Source: Paractinoplanes rishiriensis
Lineage (GTDB): Bacteria > Actinomycetota > Actinomycetes > Mycobacteriales > Micromonosporaceae
Direction: 5' to 3'
Length of the DNA stretch: 64,000 nucleotides
NCBI RefSeq assembly: GCF_016862375.1
Contig: NZ_BOMV01000048.1
Location: forward strand, 106,549-170,548
This document shows, one piece after another, positions 30,822-39,113 of this stretch. A model generated the notes under the pieces. The model searched no databases and was not told the DNA's origin. It saw only the letters and a program-made list of their open reading frames with translations. Every line of letters begins with the position of its first letter. The first letter of the stretch is position 1. A program made the position numbers and the translations under genes.

Positions 30822-32357
30822 TCAGGCGACGGCTCGCACCCCCATGCCGAGTCCGACCAGGACGACCAGGGCGGCGGTGGCGGTCGGCGCGCTTGCCGAG
30901 ATCCGGCCGCCGAGCCGGGCCAGTAGGCCGCTGACCCGGGCGGTGGTGCCGCCGCGGGAGATCAGGTGGCCCAGCCGGCGCTGGGCCACGACCAGCAGGA
31001 GGCCCACCGCGGTCAGCGTGCCGGCCATGCCGATGCCGTACGCGAGTACCAGCAGCACGCCCAAACCGGCGCGGCCCAGGCCGATCGCGCCCAGCAGCAC
31101 CACTAGCGCCGACGGGCTCGGCACCAGCCCACCGGCCAGACCGATCCCGGCCAGCCCGAGCCGCCCGCCCGGCCGCCCACCTGAGTTCCCGTCGTGACCG
31201 TGGGTGTGGGGGTGGCCGTGGGCTGAGTCGCTGTGGTGGTGCGGGCCGTCGTGGGTGTGGTGATCGTCGTGCGTGTGGCCGTGGTGGTGGCCGAACAAGC
31301 CGTGGTGGTGGTGCGAACCGTGCCCGTGCCCGTGGGCGTGGGCGGGGGAGCGCCGGCTTCGCAAGGCCGACACCAGCATTCCGACGCCGACCGCTACCAC
31401 CAGGACGCCGGAGGCTACGCCCAGCCAGGCCAGCAGGCGTTCGCCGACCAGGGCCGTCGAGGTGCTCAGCAGCAAGCCGACTAGCAGCACGCCGCCCGTG
31501 TGGGCCAAGGTCACCGTTCCGCCGACCGTGAGGGCGTCGCGGACTCGGCCGCGGCGGCCGGCGAAGTAGGCGGCCATCACCGTCTTTCCGTGGCCGGGCA
31601 GGGCCGCGTGGCCGGCGCCCAGCAGGATGGCCAGCAGGAACGCCAGGGTGACCACGACGGGTGTCAGCTTGCCGCCCAGGGCCGATTCCACCTGGCGCTG
31701 GGCGGCGGCCAGCCAACCGGGACCGGGCGCCGTGGGTGCGGCCTGATTGGTCGCTACGGAGCTGGTGACGCCCTCGCCGCCGGTGCGGATGGTGGCTTCG
31801 CGCACGTCCGGTGGGGAGGTCAGCGGGTCGCGGGGATAGGTACGGAGTTCGTCGCTGATGCTCTCCGCGGGGACCGTGGACTCCTCGATGCGTACGCCGG
31901 CACCCTTGGCGGTCATCTCGCGCCAGCCGATGCTTCCGGACCGGTAGGCGTTCTGGACGCGTACGGTCAACGGCTCGGTGAGCTGGGCGGGTGCACTCAG
32001 CCGGCACCCCAGACGGCTGGTCGGCAGGCCGGCCGAGCCTGGCGTGAGCTGGTACGTGGGCTCGGTGACCGTCCAGATCAGACCGTCGACGGTGAGCGCG
32101 CCGGCCAGACGGGTGCACTCCGCGGTCGCATACCCGGCCACCCCGTCCGCTTCCACCTGGGGTTTCGCCTGCAAGGTGGGTATCTCGGCGAAGTCGACGG
32201 CGGCCAGCACGTCGATGCGGTCGGTGCGCAGGGTCAGGCCGGTGTAGGTGTTGACCGAGAAGTTGCCCAGCGGGTGGGCCTGCGCGGGACCGGCCGGCAG
32301 GGCCAGCACACCTATCGCTGCGGCGGCCGCCAGGACGGCGATCCGGCGGATGGTCAT
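30822..32357 (-). CDS. NicO-family nickel/cobalt transporter
   Basis: A 511-residue membrane protein. A signal peptide (AVLAAAAAIGVLALPAGPAQA) precedes an extracytoplasmic region of about 200 residues, then six or so helices. GAGHALPGHGKTVMAAYFAG is the conserved NicO/RcnA motif. A very His-rich cytoplasmic-style loop (HGHGHGSHHHHGLFGHHHGH and more) can bind Ni or Co. NicO proteins move nickel or cobalt; RcnA members export, others import, and direction cannot be told. GGAGG precedes the ATG at 32357. The start overlaps the TPR stop by 4 bp, placing it third in the DUF4331-TPR-NicO operon, ahead of a terminator at 30749. Confidence 0.9.
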   Translation of the reverse strand: MTIRRIAVLAAAAAIGVLALPAGPAQAHPLGNFSVNTYTGLTLRTDRIDVLAAVDFAEIPTLQAKPQVEADGVAGYATAECTRLAGALTVDGLIWTVTEPTYQLTPGSAGLPTSRLGCRLSAPAQLTEPLTVRVQNAYRSGSIGWREMTAKGAGVRIEESTVPAESISDELRTYPRDPLTSPPDVREATIRTGGEGVTSSVATNQAAPTAPGPGWLAAAQRQVESALGGKLTPVVVTLAFLLAILLGAGHAALPGHGKTVMAAYFAGRRGRVRDALTVGGTVTLAHTGGVLLVGLLLSTSTALVGERLLAWLGVASGVLVVAVGVGMLVSALRSRRSPAHAHGHGHGSHHHHGLFGHHHGHTHDDHHTHDGPHHHSDSAHGHPHTHGHDGNSGGRPGGRLGLAGIGLAGGLVPSPSALVVLLGAIGLGRAGLGVLLVLAYGIGMAGTLTAVGLLLVVAQRRLGHLISRGGTTARVSGLLARLGGRISASAPTATAALVVLVGLGMGVRAVA

Positions 32358-33646
32358 CGGGGGCCTCCGAGGGCGGCTAGGGCGCGGCGGGCGGTGGGGC
32401 CGTCGGTGAGCGAGAAGTACGGGTTGACGGCCAGCGCGCGGGCGAACTCGGTGCGCGCCTGGTCGGTCCGGCCGAGGCTCAGGTGGATGGCGCCGCGGTG
32501 GAACGCGTAGCCGGCCGGGCCGGTGGAGGTGCGTTCCGCGTACGGCAAAGCCTCTTTGTCCCGGCCGGCCGCGTGCAGTGACCAGGCCAGGGTGTCGGCC
32601 ACGTCGGGGTGCTTGCGGCGGGACCACTCGGCTCGGGCCGCGGTGACCGCGTCGGCCGGTTTGCCCTGTGCCAGCGCCAGCGCGGCGGTGGCCAGGCCGT
32701 CGGTGCCGCCGTTCGCGGTGAACAGCTGGTGGGCCGCGGTGGCCAGCGCGAGCTGCTGGTCGGCCTCGGAGTGGCGGCCGGCCACGCGCAGCAGTTCGGC
32801 GTACTCCAGCAGGTAGGACGGGCCGGGCAGGCGGGCGGTCAGGTCGGCGTACCCGGTGATCGCGGTGCTCAGGTCGCCGCGGGCCGCGGACACCCGGGCC
32901 TGGCCGCGCCGGGCCGCGACCGATGACGGGTCGGCGGCGAGCGCCGCAGCGTACTCGGTCTGGGCAGTTTGGAGCTCGCCGCGGCCGAAAGCCAGATCAC
33001 CCAGCTGGGCCCGGCAGAAAGCTACGTCGTGCGGGTCGAGCGCGTCGGTCAGCGCCCGCGTCATCAGGCCGGTGGCCTGGTCGAGCCGGCCGCGGAGTTC
33101 CAGGTCGTAGGAGGCCCGGGCATAGGCGGCCAGGCCGGGGCGCAGGTCCAGCATCCGCTGCACCGCGCCGGTTGCGCCGGCGGCGTCGCCCAGCTGGGTG
33201 AGGGCGTCGGCCAGGACGCCGTACGCATCGGCGTCCGCCGGGTCCACCCGCAGCGCGGCGCGGGCCCGGTCGCGGGCGCCGGCGAAGTCGTGCCGGGCGT
33301 TGGCCAGCGCGCCGAGCACCACGAGCGCGTCGCCGTTGCCGTCCCGGCGCACCGACAGCGAGCGGTTCGCGGCCTGTTCGGCCTGCGGGTACAGCTCCGG
33401 GTCGGCGGTGACCCGGGCCCGCTCCAGGTAGGCGCCGCCGAGCGTGGCCCACGCCGACCAGTCGCCGGGAACCTCGCGGAGGCGCTGCTGGGTGCGGGCG
33501 ATCCGGGTGGTCAGCGGGTCGGCGGGCCGGGCCGCGGCGGCCGCGGAGTCGGGGGTGGTGCGCGGGCGGGCCAGTACCCCGGCGGTCACCAGCACGGCGA
33601 CCGCGAGCAGGGCCAGCAGGCTGAGGCGGATGAGCGTACGGCGCAT
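32354..33646 (-). CDS. Membrane-anchored TPR protein
   Basis: A 430-residue protein with an N-terminal membrane helix (LIRLSLLALLAVAVLVTAGVLA) and about nine tetratricopeptide repeats outside the membrane (DADAYGVLADALTQLGDAAGA, YAFHRGAIHLSLGRTDQARTEFARAL). TPRs are protein-protein contact surfaces. GGAGG lies 7-8 nt before the ATG at 33646; an ATG six codons upstream is less likely. It sits between the DUF4331 and NicO genes and shares a 4-bp overlap with the latter. It may assemble the DUF4331 protein and the metal transporter; that is inference from gene order. Confidence 0.85.
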   Translation of the reverse strand: MRRTLIRLSLLALLAVAVLVTAGVLARPRTTPDSAAAAARPADPLTTRIARTQQRLREVPGDWSAWATLGGAYLERARVTADPELYPQAEQAANRSLSVRRDGNGDALVVLGALANARHDFAGARDRARAALRVDPADADAYGVLADALTQLGDAAGATGAVQRMLDLRPGLAAYARASYDLELRGRLDQATGLMTRALTDALDPHDVAFCRAQLGDLAFGRGELQTAQTEYAAALAADPSSVAARRGQARVSAARGDLSTAITGYADLTARLPGPSYLLEYAELLRVAGRHSEADQQLALATAAHQLFTANGGTDGLATAALALAQGKPADAVTAARAEWSRRKHPDVADTLAWSLHAAGRDKEALPYAERTSTGPAGYAFHRGAIHLSLGRTDQARTEFARALAVNPYFSLTDGPTARRALAALGGPR

Positions 33647-33705
33647 GGGTGGGTCCTCCAACAAGGGGGTGGGTGCGCCGCTGAGGGCGCACCCACCCGG
33701 TCCGG

Positions 33706-35457
33706 TTACAGCCGCTGGGTGGTGTCGGGGTCCTGGTACGGCCGCGGCGGCGCGACGACCGCGGCGGGCCGGCGGCGGCGACGCAGGAACGTCCAGAGAC
33801 CGAACGCGAGGATCAGCGCGCCGATGGTGCTGGCTCCGGTCGCGTACGCCACCGGCTTGGTCGTCCAGCTCTCGCCCTGGTCGGCCATCGAGATGCCGGT
33901 GATGCTGCCGACCGGGGACTGATCCGTGTCCGGAACACCGGCATCCGCCGGGCCCGGCTGTTGCTGCTGCTGTTGCGGAGCGGCGGGGGCTGCCGGCGCA
34001 CCGCTGCCACCGCCGGCCGTGTTCACGGCGACCCCGTTGGGCAGGGCCACGTACGGGAACCGGTCGCCGAACTGCTGGTCGTTGGCGTCCACCTTGTCGC
34101 CGGCCGCGAGCGCGTCGACCAGCTTGCCGGTCTGCGCGGCGCCCACCACGGCCTGGAGTTCGATGTCGACCGCGTCGTCGGTGAGCCGCCGGCCGTTGGG
34201 GAAGCCCTGGAGATCACCGCCGAGCACGCCGAGCCGGTTGGGTTGCCCGGCCACCGGCACCGACAGGTTCAGTCGCAGCATCTCGGACGGGCGGAACCGG
34301 TTGGCCTGCACGTCCGCGTTGTTGAGCTGCGAGTTGAGGTCGGCCTTGATCGGCCCGTTCGCCTTGGTGGTGATGCCGGTCAGGAAGATCTCGACCAGGT
34401 CGTTGCGTGGCTCGGCCGGCGCCGGAATGTTGTAGATCGCCTGGATCAGTTTCGGCAGTTCCGGATTGGTGACCCGCTTGACCACGGCCGGGATGCCGGC
34501 GTCCTTGTCCGGCGACAGCGAGTTGAAGGTGTCCTTCAGCCCAGCCGGTAGGACCACCTCGTTGACCAGCGGGTTGCCCAGGCGGGAAACCTGCACCCGG
34601 CCGCCGGACGACGTGCCGTCGGCGGCCCGCAGCCGGGGACGCTCGGTGGTGGTCCACAGTCCGATCACCGGGTTGCGCTTGGCGTCGCCCCGCAGAGCCA
34701 CGTCCTTGAACGGGACCTGCAGCGCGATGGTGTTGACGTTGTAGCCGGCCAGCGTGTCCTGACCGGTCTCGCTCAGGTCACCGGCGTACAGCAGGTTGAA
34801 CACCCGCAGGTCGAGGAAGAACGGGTCGTCGGCCTGGCCCGCGAAGACCTTCCAGCCGCCGGGCAGCTGCCGGGTCGCCTGCTGGCGCAGCTTGCCGTAG
34901 TCCGGCATGGACGCCTGACCGACCCGGGACGGCGCGACCGGCGCACCCTGGGCCCGGGTCTTCCAGGACTCGCCGTTGAACCGCGACTCGAGCGTGTAGG
35001 TCTGCCGGAACAGCAGGTTGTCGTCGTCGAGCGAGGTGACCGGACCGTTGTTGTAGAGGAACGTGTTGTTGCCCCGCTTGTCGATGCTCTTGAACGACCA
35101 GCGGAACTCGGCGTCCGGCTTGGCGTCGCCGTCGTTGTCGACCTTGATGTTGTACGTCGCGTCGGTCGCGAACGGGTAGAAGTTGGGGCCGCCGTTGGGC
35201 TCGGAGAACGGCTGCCAGTTGGCGATGAACGTGACGTAGTCGGGCCGCTCGGGGCTGACGAAGGCGTACAGGTCGGTGTTGTCGACCGCCGGGTCCGCCG
35301 CGATCAGCGGCGCCTCCCGGTGACTCGACGCGGTGGCAGCCCCGGGGCCGAGGCAGTACACCGAGCCGGCAAGCAGCGCGCTCACCCCGAGCGCGGCCGC
35401 CGCCCGCCGGCGCCGGGAGCCGTGGCGTCCCCGCGTCGTCGTCGGGTTGACCGTCAT
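33706..35457 (-). CDS. DUF4331 exported protein
   Basis: A 583-residue surface protein. A twin-Arg-rich N terminus (RRRRAAAALGVSALLAGSVYCLGPGAATA) is a signal peptide. The mature start SSHREAPLIAADPAVDNTDLYAFVSPE is the DUF4331 hallmark. A Gln/Pro-rich linker (QQQQQQPGPAD) leads to a final membrane helix (GASTIGALILAFGLWTFL) and a poly-Arg tail, so it is anchored facing outward. The function is unknown; DUF4331 genes commonly sit with TPR and NicO genes in actinobacteria. AAGGA precedes the ATG. It is the first gene of the operon, 59 nt before the TPR gene. Confidence 0.88.
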   Translation of the reverse strand: MTVNPTTTRGRHGSRRRRAAAALGVSALLAGSVYCLGPGAATASSHREAPLIAADPAVDNTDLYAFVSPERPDYVTFIANWQPFSEPNGGPNFYPFATDATYNIKVDNDGDAKPDAEFRWSFKSIDKRGNNTFLYNNGPVTSLDDDNLLFRQTYTLESRFNGESWKTRAQGAPVAPSRVGQASMPDYGKLRQQATRQLPGGWKVFAGQADDPFFLDLRVFNLLYAGDLSETGQDTLAGYNVNTIALQVPFKDVALRGDAKRNPVIGLWTTTERPRLRAADGTSSGGRVQVSRLGNPLVNEVVLPAGLKDTFNSLSPDKDAGIPAVVKRVTNPELPKLIQAIYNIPAPAEPRNDLVEIFLTGITTKANGPIKADLNSQLNNADVQANRFRPSEMLRLNLSVPVAGQPNRLGVLGGDLQGFPNGRRLTDDAVDIELQAVVGAAQTGKLVDALAAGDKVDANDQQFGDRFPYVALPNGVAVNTAGGGSGAPAAPAAPQQQQQQPGPADAGVPDTDQSPVGSITGISMADQGESWTTKPVAYATGASTIGALILAFGLWTFLRRRRRPAAVVAPPRPYQDPDTTQRL

Positions 35458-35641
35458 GGTGGATGTCCTTCCGTGCCGTGACTCTCTCGGCACGGGTTCG
35501 CACCCGCGGGCCTGCTGGCTGGGTCCGTGTGAGATTCCCGTCGCCGACCCATCCACGCCGCCCGCGGCTGCGAAGAACCTCAATGACTGTCGGCCTGTGC
35601 GGGCGAGCCATGTTGAACCAGCCCGCCCGCAGCAAGGTCAT

Positions 35642-35896
35642 CTAGGGCCGTCGAAGCGCGTACGCGCCCGCAACGGCAAGTGCGCCGACCATGATCACGC
35701 CAAAGACGATGATCGCGACCACCAATGCGGTGGAGGTGTCCATGGAGTCCGGACCCGCCGCGGTCAAGATGCCCCCGAGGCCGACCGCTGAGCCACCTGC
35801 CACGCCGAGGGCCGTCTTGATGACTCCCACATGACCGTCGTGATTGCTCGCTGGCTGCCTCGGCTGTTGTTCGATGCTCTTGGGCTTTTTAGCCAT
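35642..35896 (-). CDS. Small membrane protein
   Basis: An 84-residue protein. A basic, polar N terminus (MAKKPKSIEQQPRQPASNHDGH) is followed by two hydrophobic stretches (VIKTALGVAGGSAVGLGGIL and ALVVAIIVFGVIMVGALAVAGAYAL) and a short basic end (RRP). I recognise no family. AGGAGA lies 6 nt before the ATG at 35896, which favours this start over the upstream frame to 36025. The leader overlaps one copy of a 47-bp direct repeat (35915-35961). It lies upstream of, and in the same direction as, the DUF4331 operon. Confidence 0.65.
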   Translation of the reverse strand: MAKKPKSIEQQPRQPASNHDGHVGVIKTALGVAGGSAVGLGGILTAAGPDSMDTSTALVVAIIVFGVIMVGALAVAGAYALRRP

Positions 35897-35914
35897 GCTG
35901 TCTCCTGGTGGGAC

Positions 35915-35961
35915 CGTGAAGGGTGCCGAAGTCGATTGACATGACGGCCCGCCTGCCCGCG
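35915..35961. repeat. 47-bp perfect direct repeat, copy 1
   Basis: The 47 bases from 35915 (CGTGAAGGGTGCCGAAG...) to 35961 recur without change at 36321-36367. This copy lies 18 bp upstream of the start codon of the small membrane protein gene, so on the minus strand it occupies the gene's promoter or leader. Confidence 0.9.
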
Positions 35962-36320
35962 AAACCGTCGCTGCTACTACGAACGCCTGGTTACGACCGG
36001 CCGGGCCGGCTCTGACTCTGCTCATGCCGCTGGGTACGCACCGTCCATCTGGGCGGGATCAAACATCCGGCGCCGATCGACGATGATATTTGTCACATCG
36101 CTGAGCGAACCGCGCGGGATGTACGTACACCAGGGACAACACGTCCTGCAGGGTGGCTGGCCGCTATCCACTTGCGAATCGACCTTAAGTAAGTCTTAAG
36201 TGGGCAGGGTCGACACTTCGAAAAGCCGGAGCCACTGGCCAGACGGCGTGATCTCCCTCACATCAGTGAGGTCGAACGCCGTTCTGGACGTACTCCACGT
36301 TGTCGCTCGTTCCTCGGGAT
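35962..36320. other. Intergenic region between the two repeat copies
   Basis: About 360 bp with no credible gene. It contains two CTTAAG sites 5 nt apart (36184-36200) within CTTAAGTAAGTCTTAAG, and a 6-bp hairpin CCTCAC-ATCA-GTGAGG (36256-36271). These are operator-like or terminator-like, but no protein can be assigned to them. Confidence 0.5.
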
Positions 36321-36367
36321 CGTGAAGGGTGCCGAAGTCGATTGACATGACGGCCCGCCTGCCCGCG
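36321..36367. repeat. 47-bp perfect direct repeat, copy 2
   Basis: Identical to 35915-35961 and in the same orientation. It lies 35 bp beyond the stop codon of the ECF ATPase gene. The flanks differ immediately on both sides (C against T before, AAACC against GGCCG after). Confidence 0.9.
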
Positions 36368-36402
36368 GGCCGTCGGCATCTGAACTCCTGATCCTGCGGA
36401 CC

Positions 36403-37146
36403 TCAGCGGGTCGGGGCGAAACCGAACGGCAGCTCCAGCCGGTGCCGGTGCAGCAGGTCGGTGTCGGCCAGCAGGTCGGGCGTCGGGCCGTCGGCGGCGA
36501 TGCGGCCCCGGTCGAGGATCACCGCGCGGGGGCACAGCTGGAGTGCGTACGGGAGATCGTGGGTCACCATCAGGATCGTGATGGGGAGCGACTCGAGGAT
36601 TTCGGCGAGTTCGCGGCGGCTGGCCGGGTCGAGGTTGGACGACGGCTCGTCGAGCACCAGGATCTCGGGGCGCATGGCCAGCACGGTCGCCACCGCCACC
36701 CGGCGCCGCTGGCCGAACGACAGGTGGTGCGGGGCGCGGTCGCGGAACTCGGACATGCCCACCGCGGCCAGTGCCTCGTCGACGCGCTGGTTCAGTTCGG
36801 GGCCGCGCAGGCCGAGGTTGGCTGGGCCGAAGGCGACGTCCTCGGCCACCGTGGGCATGAACAGCTGGTCGTCCGGGTCCTGGAAGACGAGGCCGACCCG
36901 GCGCCTGATGTCGGCCAGCCGGGCGCGGTCGGCCGGATCGACCCGGACGCCGGTGATCTCGACGCTGCCGGCGCCGTCGTGCAGGATGCCGTTCAGGTGC
37001 AGCACGAGCGTGGTCTTGCCGGCTCCGTTCGGCCCGAGCAGCGCGACGCGTTCGCCCGGGTGCACGGTGAGATCAACACCGTCAAGAGCAACACTGCCGT
37101 CCGGGTACGCGTAATGCAGGCCGGCCACGCGCAGCGACGGCGTCAC
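36403..37146 (-). CDS. cbiO: ECF transporter ATPase (CbiO/NikO type)
   Basis: A 247-residue ABC ATPase that powers an energy-coupling-factor metal transporter. It has Walker A GPNGAGKTT (38-46), the Q loop VFQDPDDQLF, signature LSFGQRRRV, Walker B EILVLDEPSS and the switch His in MVTHDLPYA. FQDPDDQLF and FGPANLGL are typical of CbiO. The GTG at 37146 overlaps the CbiQ stop by 4 bp. It is the last gene of the M-N-Q-O operon. The metal is probably nickel, judged by the Nur-box-like site upstream of the first gene, though cobalt cannot be excluded. Confidence 0.92.
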   Translation of the reverse strand: MTPSLRVAGLHYAYPDGSVALDGVDLTVHPGERVALLGPNGAGKTTLVLHLNGILHDGAGSVEITGVRVDPADRARLADIRRRVGLVFQDPDDQLFMPTVAEDVAFGPANLGLRGPELNQRVDEALAAVGMSEFRDRAPHHLSFGQRRRVAVATVLAMRPEILVLDEPSSNLDPASRRELAEILESLPITILMVTHDLPYALQLCPRAVILDRGRIAADGPTPDLLADTDLLHRHRLELPFGFAPTR

Positions 37147-37904
37147 GACAGCACCGCCGCCAGCGCGATCCCGGTCGACGCCACCGGCAGCAGCGCGGCC
37201 GCCACCCACTCGTGTGCCGGTGCCCGATGCTCGGTGAGCTGCGGCAGCCGGCCGGAGTAGCCGCGGGAGACCATGGCCAGATAGACCCGCTCGCCGCGCT
37301 CGTAGGTGCGCAGGAACAGCGCGCCGACGCCGACCGCGAACGCCCTGACCTGCCACAGGAAGCGCGGGTCGTAGCCGCGGGACAGCCGGGCGATCCGCAT
37401 CCGGCGGGCGTCGTCGGCGAGCACGTCGAGATAGCGCAGCATGAACGTCGCGATCTGGGTGAACACAGCCGGGCAGCGTAGCCGGTCCAGGCCCAGGATC
37501 AGGTCGCGCATCGTGGTGGTGGCGGCCAGCAGCAGCGAGGCCAGCACGCCCAGGGTGCCCTTGGCGACGATGTTCCACCCGCCGTACAGGCCGTCGATCG
37601 AGAGCGACATGCCGAGCCAGTCGACCCGCTCGCCCGGCCCGGCGAACGGCAGGACCACCGCGAGCAGCACGAACGGCAGCTCGATGGTGGCCCGCTTGAG
37701 CAGCCACCAGGCCGGCACGCGGGCCAGCACCGCCACGACGGCGAGCAGCCCGGCGTATCCGGCGAAGGCCGCGAACTCGGTGCGCGGGGTGAGCACCACG
37801 ACGATCGTGAACAGCACCGTCGCGACGATCTTCACCTCGGGCGCGAGGCGGTGCACCACGCTGTCCCGGTCCAGGTGGAGCGGATGCGCGTGGCCGGCGC
37901 CCAC
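37143..37904 (-). CDS. cbiQ: ECF transporter T component (CbiQ/NikQ type)
   Basis: A 253-residue membrane protein with about five or six helices that couples the ATPases to the substrate-binding component. The N terminus HPLHLDRDSVVHRLAPEVKIVATVLF and the two coupling motifs ARLSRGYDPRF and AMVSRGYSGRLP (the Ala-Arg-Gly type signature) are characteristic of CbiQ/EcfT. It starts with GTG at 37904, one nucleotide after the CbiN stop region, and its stop overlaps CbiO by 4 bp. Confidence 0.92.
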   Translation of the reverse strand: MGAGHAHPLHLDRDSVVHRLAPEVKIVATVLFTIVVVLTPRTEFAAFAGYAGLLAVVAVLARVPAWWLLKRATIELPFVLLAVVLPFAGPGERVDWLGMSLSIDGLYGGWNIVAKGTLGVLASLLLAATTTMRDLILGLDRLRCPAVFTQIATFMLRYLDVLADDARRMRIARLSRGYDPRFLWQVRAFAVGVGALFLRTYERGERVYLAMVSRGYSGRLPQLTEHRAPAHEWVAAALLPVASTGIALAAVLS

Positions 37905-37905
37905 C

Positions 37906-38247
37906 CTAGGCGTCTTCCTTTTCGCGCCGGCGGGCCAGCCAGAACAGGCCGCCGCCGACCGCGAAGGTGATCAGCACGCCGGTCACCCCCGCAACGGCAG
38001 TGGAGAGGAACTCGTTGTCGATGCCGCGGATGCCGTAGTCGGCCAGCGGGCTGTCGCCGAGTTGATGTTCCTGCTCCTGCTGAAGCATGCAGGTGCCGCC
38101 GGTGATCTCGTCGTCGGCGTTGAAGGTGCAGCCGTCGCGGGCGGTGGCGTCCAGTCCGTCCGGGCTCGACGAGGCGAAGCTGCTGACCACGCCGGCGAGC
38201 AGGAGCGAGACCAGCAGGCCGGCCAGGAGGAACCACTTCTTCTTCAC
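37906..38247 (-). CDS. cbiN: ECF metal transporter subunit CbiN/NikN type
   Basis: A 113-residue protein with two membrane helices (WFLLAGLLVSLLLAGVVSSFA and FLSTAVAGVTGVLITFAVGGGLFWL) and an outside loop. It carries SSSPDGLDATA, the SSxPDGL motif of the CbiN/PDGLE family. CbiN helps load Co or Ni onto CbiM. The GTG at 38247 overlaps the CbiM stop by 4 bp. The loop also has CTFNADDEITGGTC, which could bind metal or form a disulphide. Confidence 0.9.
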   Translation of the reverse strand: MKKKWFLLAGLLVSLLLAGVVSSFASSSPDGLDATARDGCTFNADDEITGGTCMLQQEQEHQLGDSPLADYGIRGIDNEFLSTAVAGVTGVLITFAVGGGLFWLARRREKEDA

Positions 38248-38936
38248 GCGTACGCTCCAACCTTGGCCGGGGTGCGGAACCTGCGCAGTGCGTAGACCAG
38301 GTCGGGCCGCACCCGCGCCACGGTCGCCACGGTGATCGCGGCGATCAGGCCCTCGCCGATGCCGATGAGCGTGTGCACGCCGGCCATGGCCGCGGCGATC
38401 GTCGACAGGGACAGCTCGGTGGTGCCGCCGAGCGCGTACTGGAGCACGAAGCCCAGCGACGCGACCACCACGCTGACCACGGAGGCGATGAACGCGGTGA
38501 CGCCGACCCCGTACGCCGTCTTGGGCAGCACCCTGAGCAGGCCGACCACCACCAGATAGGCGACGGCGACGCCGAGTAGCGCCATGTTGAAGATGTTGAG
38601 TCCGAGCGCGGTGAGCCCGCCGTCCGCGAAGAGCAGACACTGCACGAACAGCACGGTGGCGATGCAGAGCGCGCCCACCCAGGGGCCGACCAGGACCACC
38701 GCGAGCGCGCCGCCGAGCAAATGCCCGGAGACGCCCGGCAGCACCGGGAAGTTGAGCATCTGCACCGCGAAGATGAACGCGGCCACCAGCCCGGCCATCG
38801 GCGCGAGCCGATCGTCGAGGTCGACCCGGGCCCGCCGCACGCAGTAGGCCAGCGCCACCACCACAACGACCACGAAGATCGCCGAAACCGGCCCGTTCAC
38901 GATCCCGTTGGCGATGTGCATCGCCTGCGTTTCCAT
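38244..38936 (-). CDS. cbiM: ECF metal-binding S component (CbiM/NikM type)
   Basis: A 230-residue membrane protein and the metal-specificity subunit. The mature-like N terminus MHIANGIVNGPVS contains the MHI start whose His and amine bind Ni or Co in CbiM/NikM. NFPVLPGVSGHLLGGALA and GVHTLIGIGEGLIAA are conserved helices with metal-site His residues. GGGAGG precedes the ATG at 38936. An internal ATG at 38921 would place MHI at the exact N terminus, which is what metal binding needs; that start is a real alternative, with a weaker ribosome binding site. A Nur-like palindrome lies 66 bp upstream. Confidence 0.92.
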   Translation of the reverse strand: METQAMHIANGIVNGPVSAIFVVVVVVALAYCVRRARVDLDDRLAPMAGLVAAFIFAVQMLNFPVLPGVSGHLLGGALAVVLVGPWVGALCIATVLFVQCLLFADGGLTALGLNIFNMALLGVAVAYLVVVGLLRVLPKTAYGVGVTAFIASVVSVVVASLGFVLQYALGGTTELSLSTIAAAMAGVHTLIGIGEGLIAAITVATVARVRPDLVYALRRFRTPAKVGAYA

Positions 38937-39001
38937 GCCGCCTCCCGACGCCGCACCGGGCCGAGGCGGCCCGCACAACGCCAGCATATGAGGGGCTTTA
39001 G

Positions 39002-39024
39002 CTATTGCATAGAGTAGGCAATAG
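39002..39024. promoter_or_regulatory. Nur-box-like palindrome upstream of cbiMNQO
   Basis: CTATTGC (39002-39008) and GCAATAG (39018-39024) are a perfect 7-bp inverted repeat. Inside it, TTGCAT-N5-AGGCAA (39005-39021) fits the nickel-uptake-regulator box tTGCaa-N5-ttGCAA known from Streptomyces. It is AT-rich within GC-rich DNA and lies 66-88 bp upstream of the cbiM start. Repression by a nickel-loaded Fur-family protein is the natural reading; no such regulator gene is in the window. Confidence 0.6.
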
Positions 39025-39113
39025 GGATTACGTCAGCCCTGGCGGTGCTGCCCGCGGGGTCGTGGGCACGACCAGGGCGGCGGCCAAAGCCACGACGCCG
39101 GCCAGGCTGGCCG

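Noticed and set aside
31190..31350. Dense CA/TG-rich repeat tract
   Set aside because: It encodes the His-rich loop of the NicO transporter, so it is coding and not a CRISPR or satellite.
38937..39113. Cobalamin riboswitch upstream of cbiMNQO
   Set aside because: I looked for the conserved B12-box style sequence and saw none. The leader instead holds a short Nur-like palindrome.
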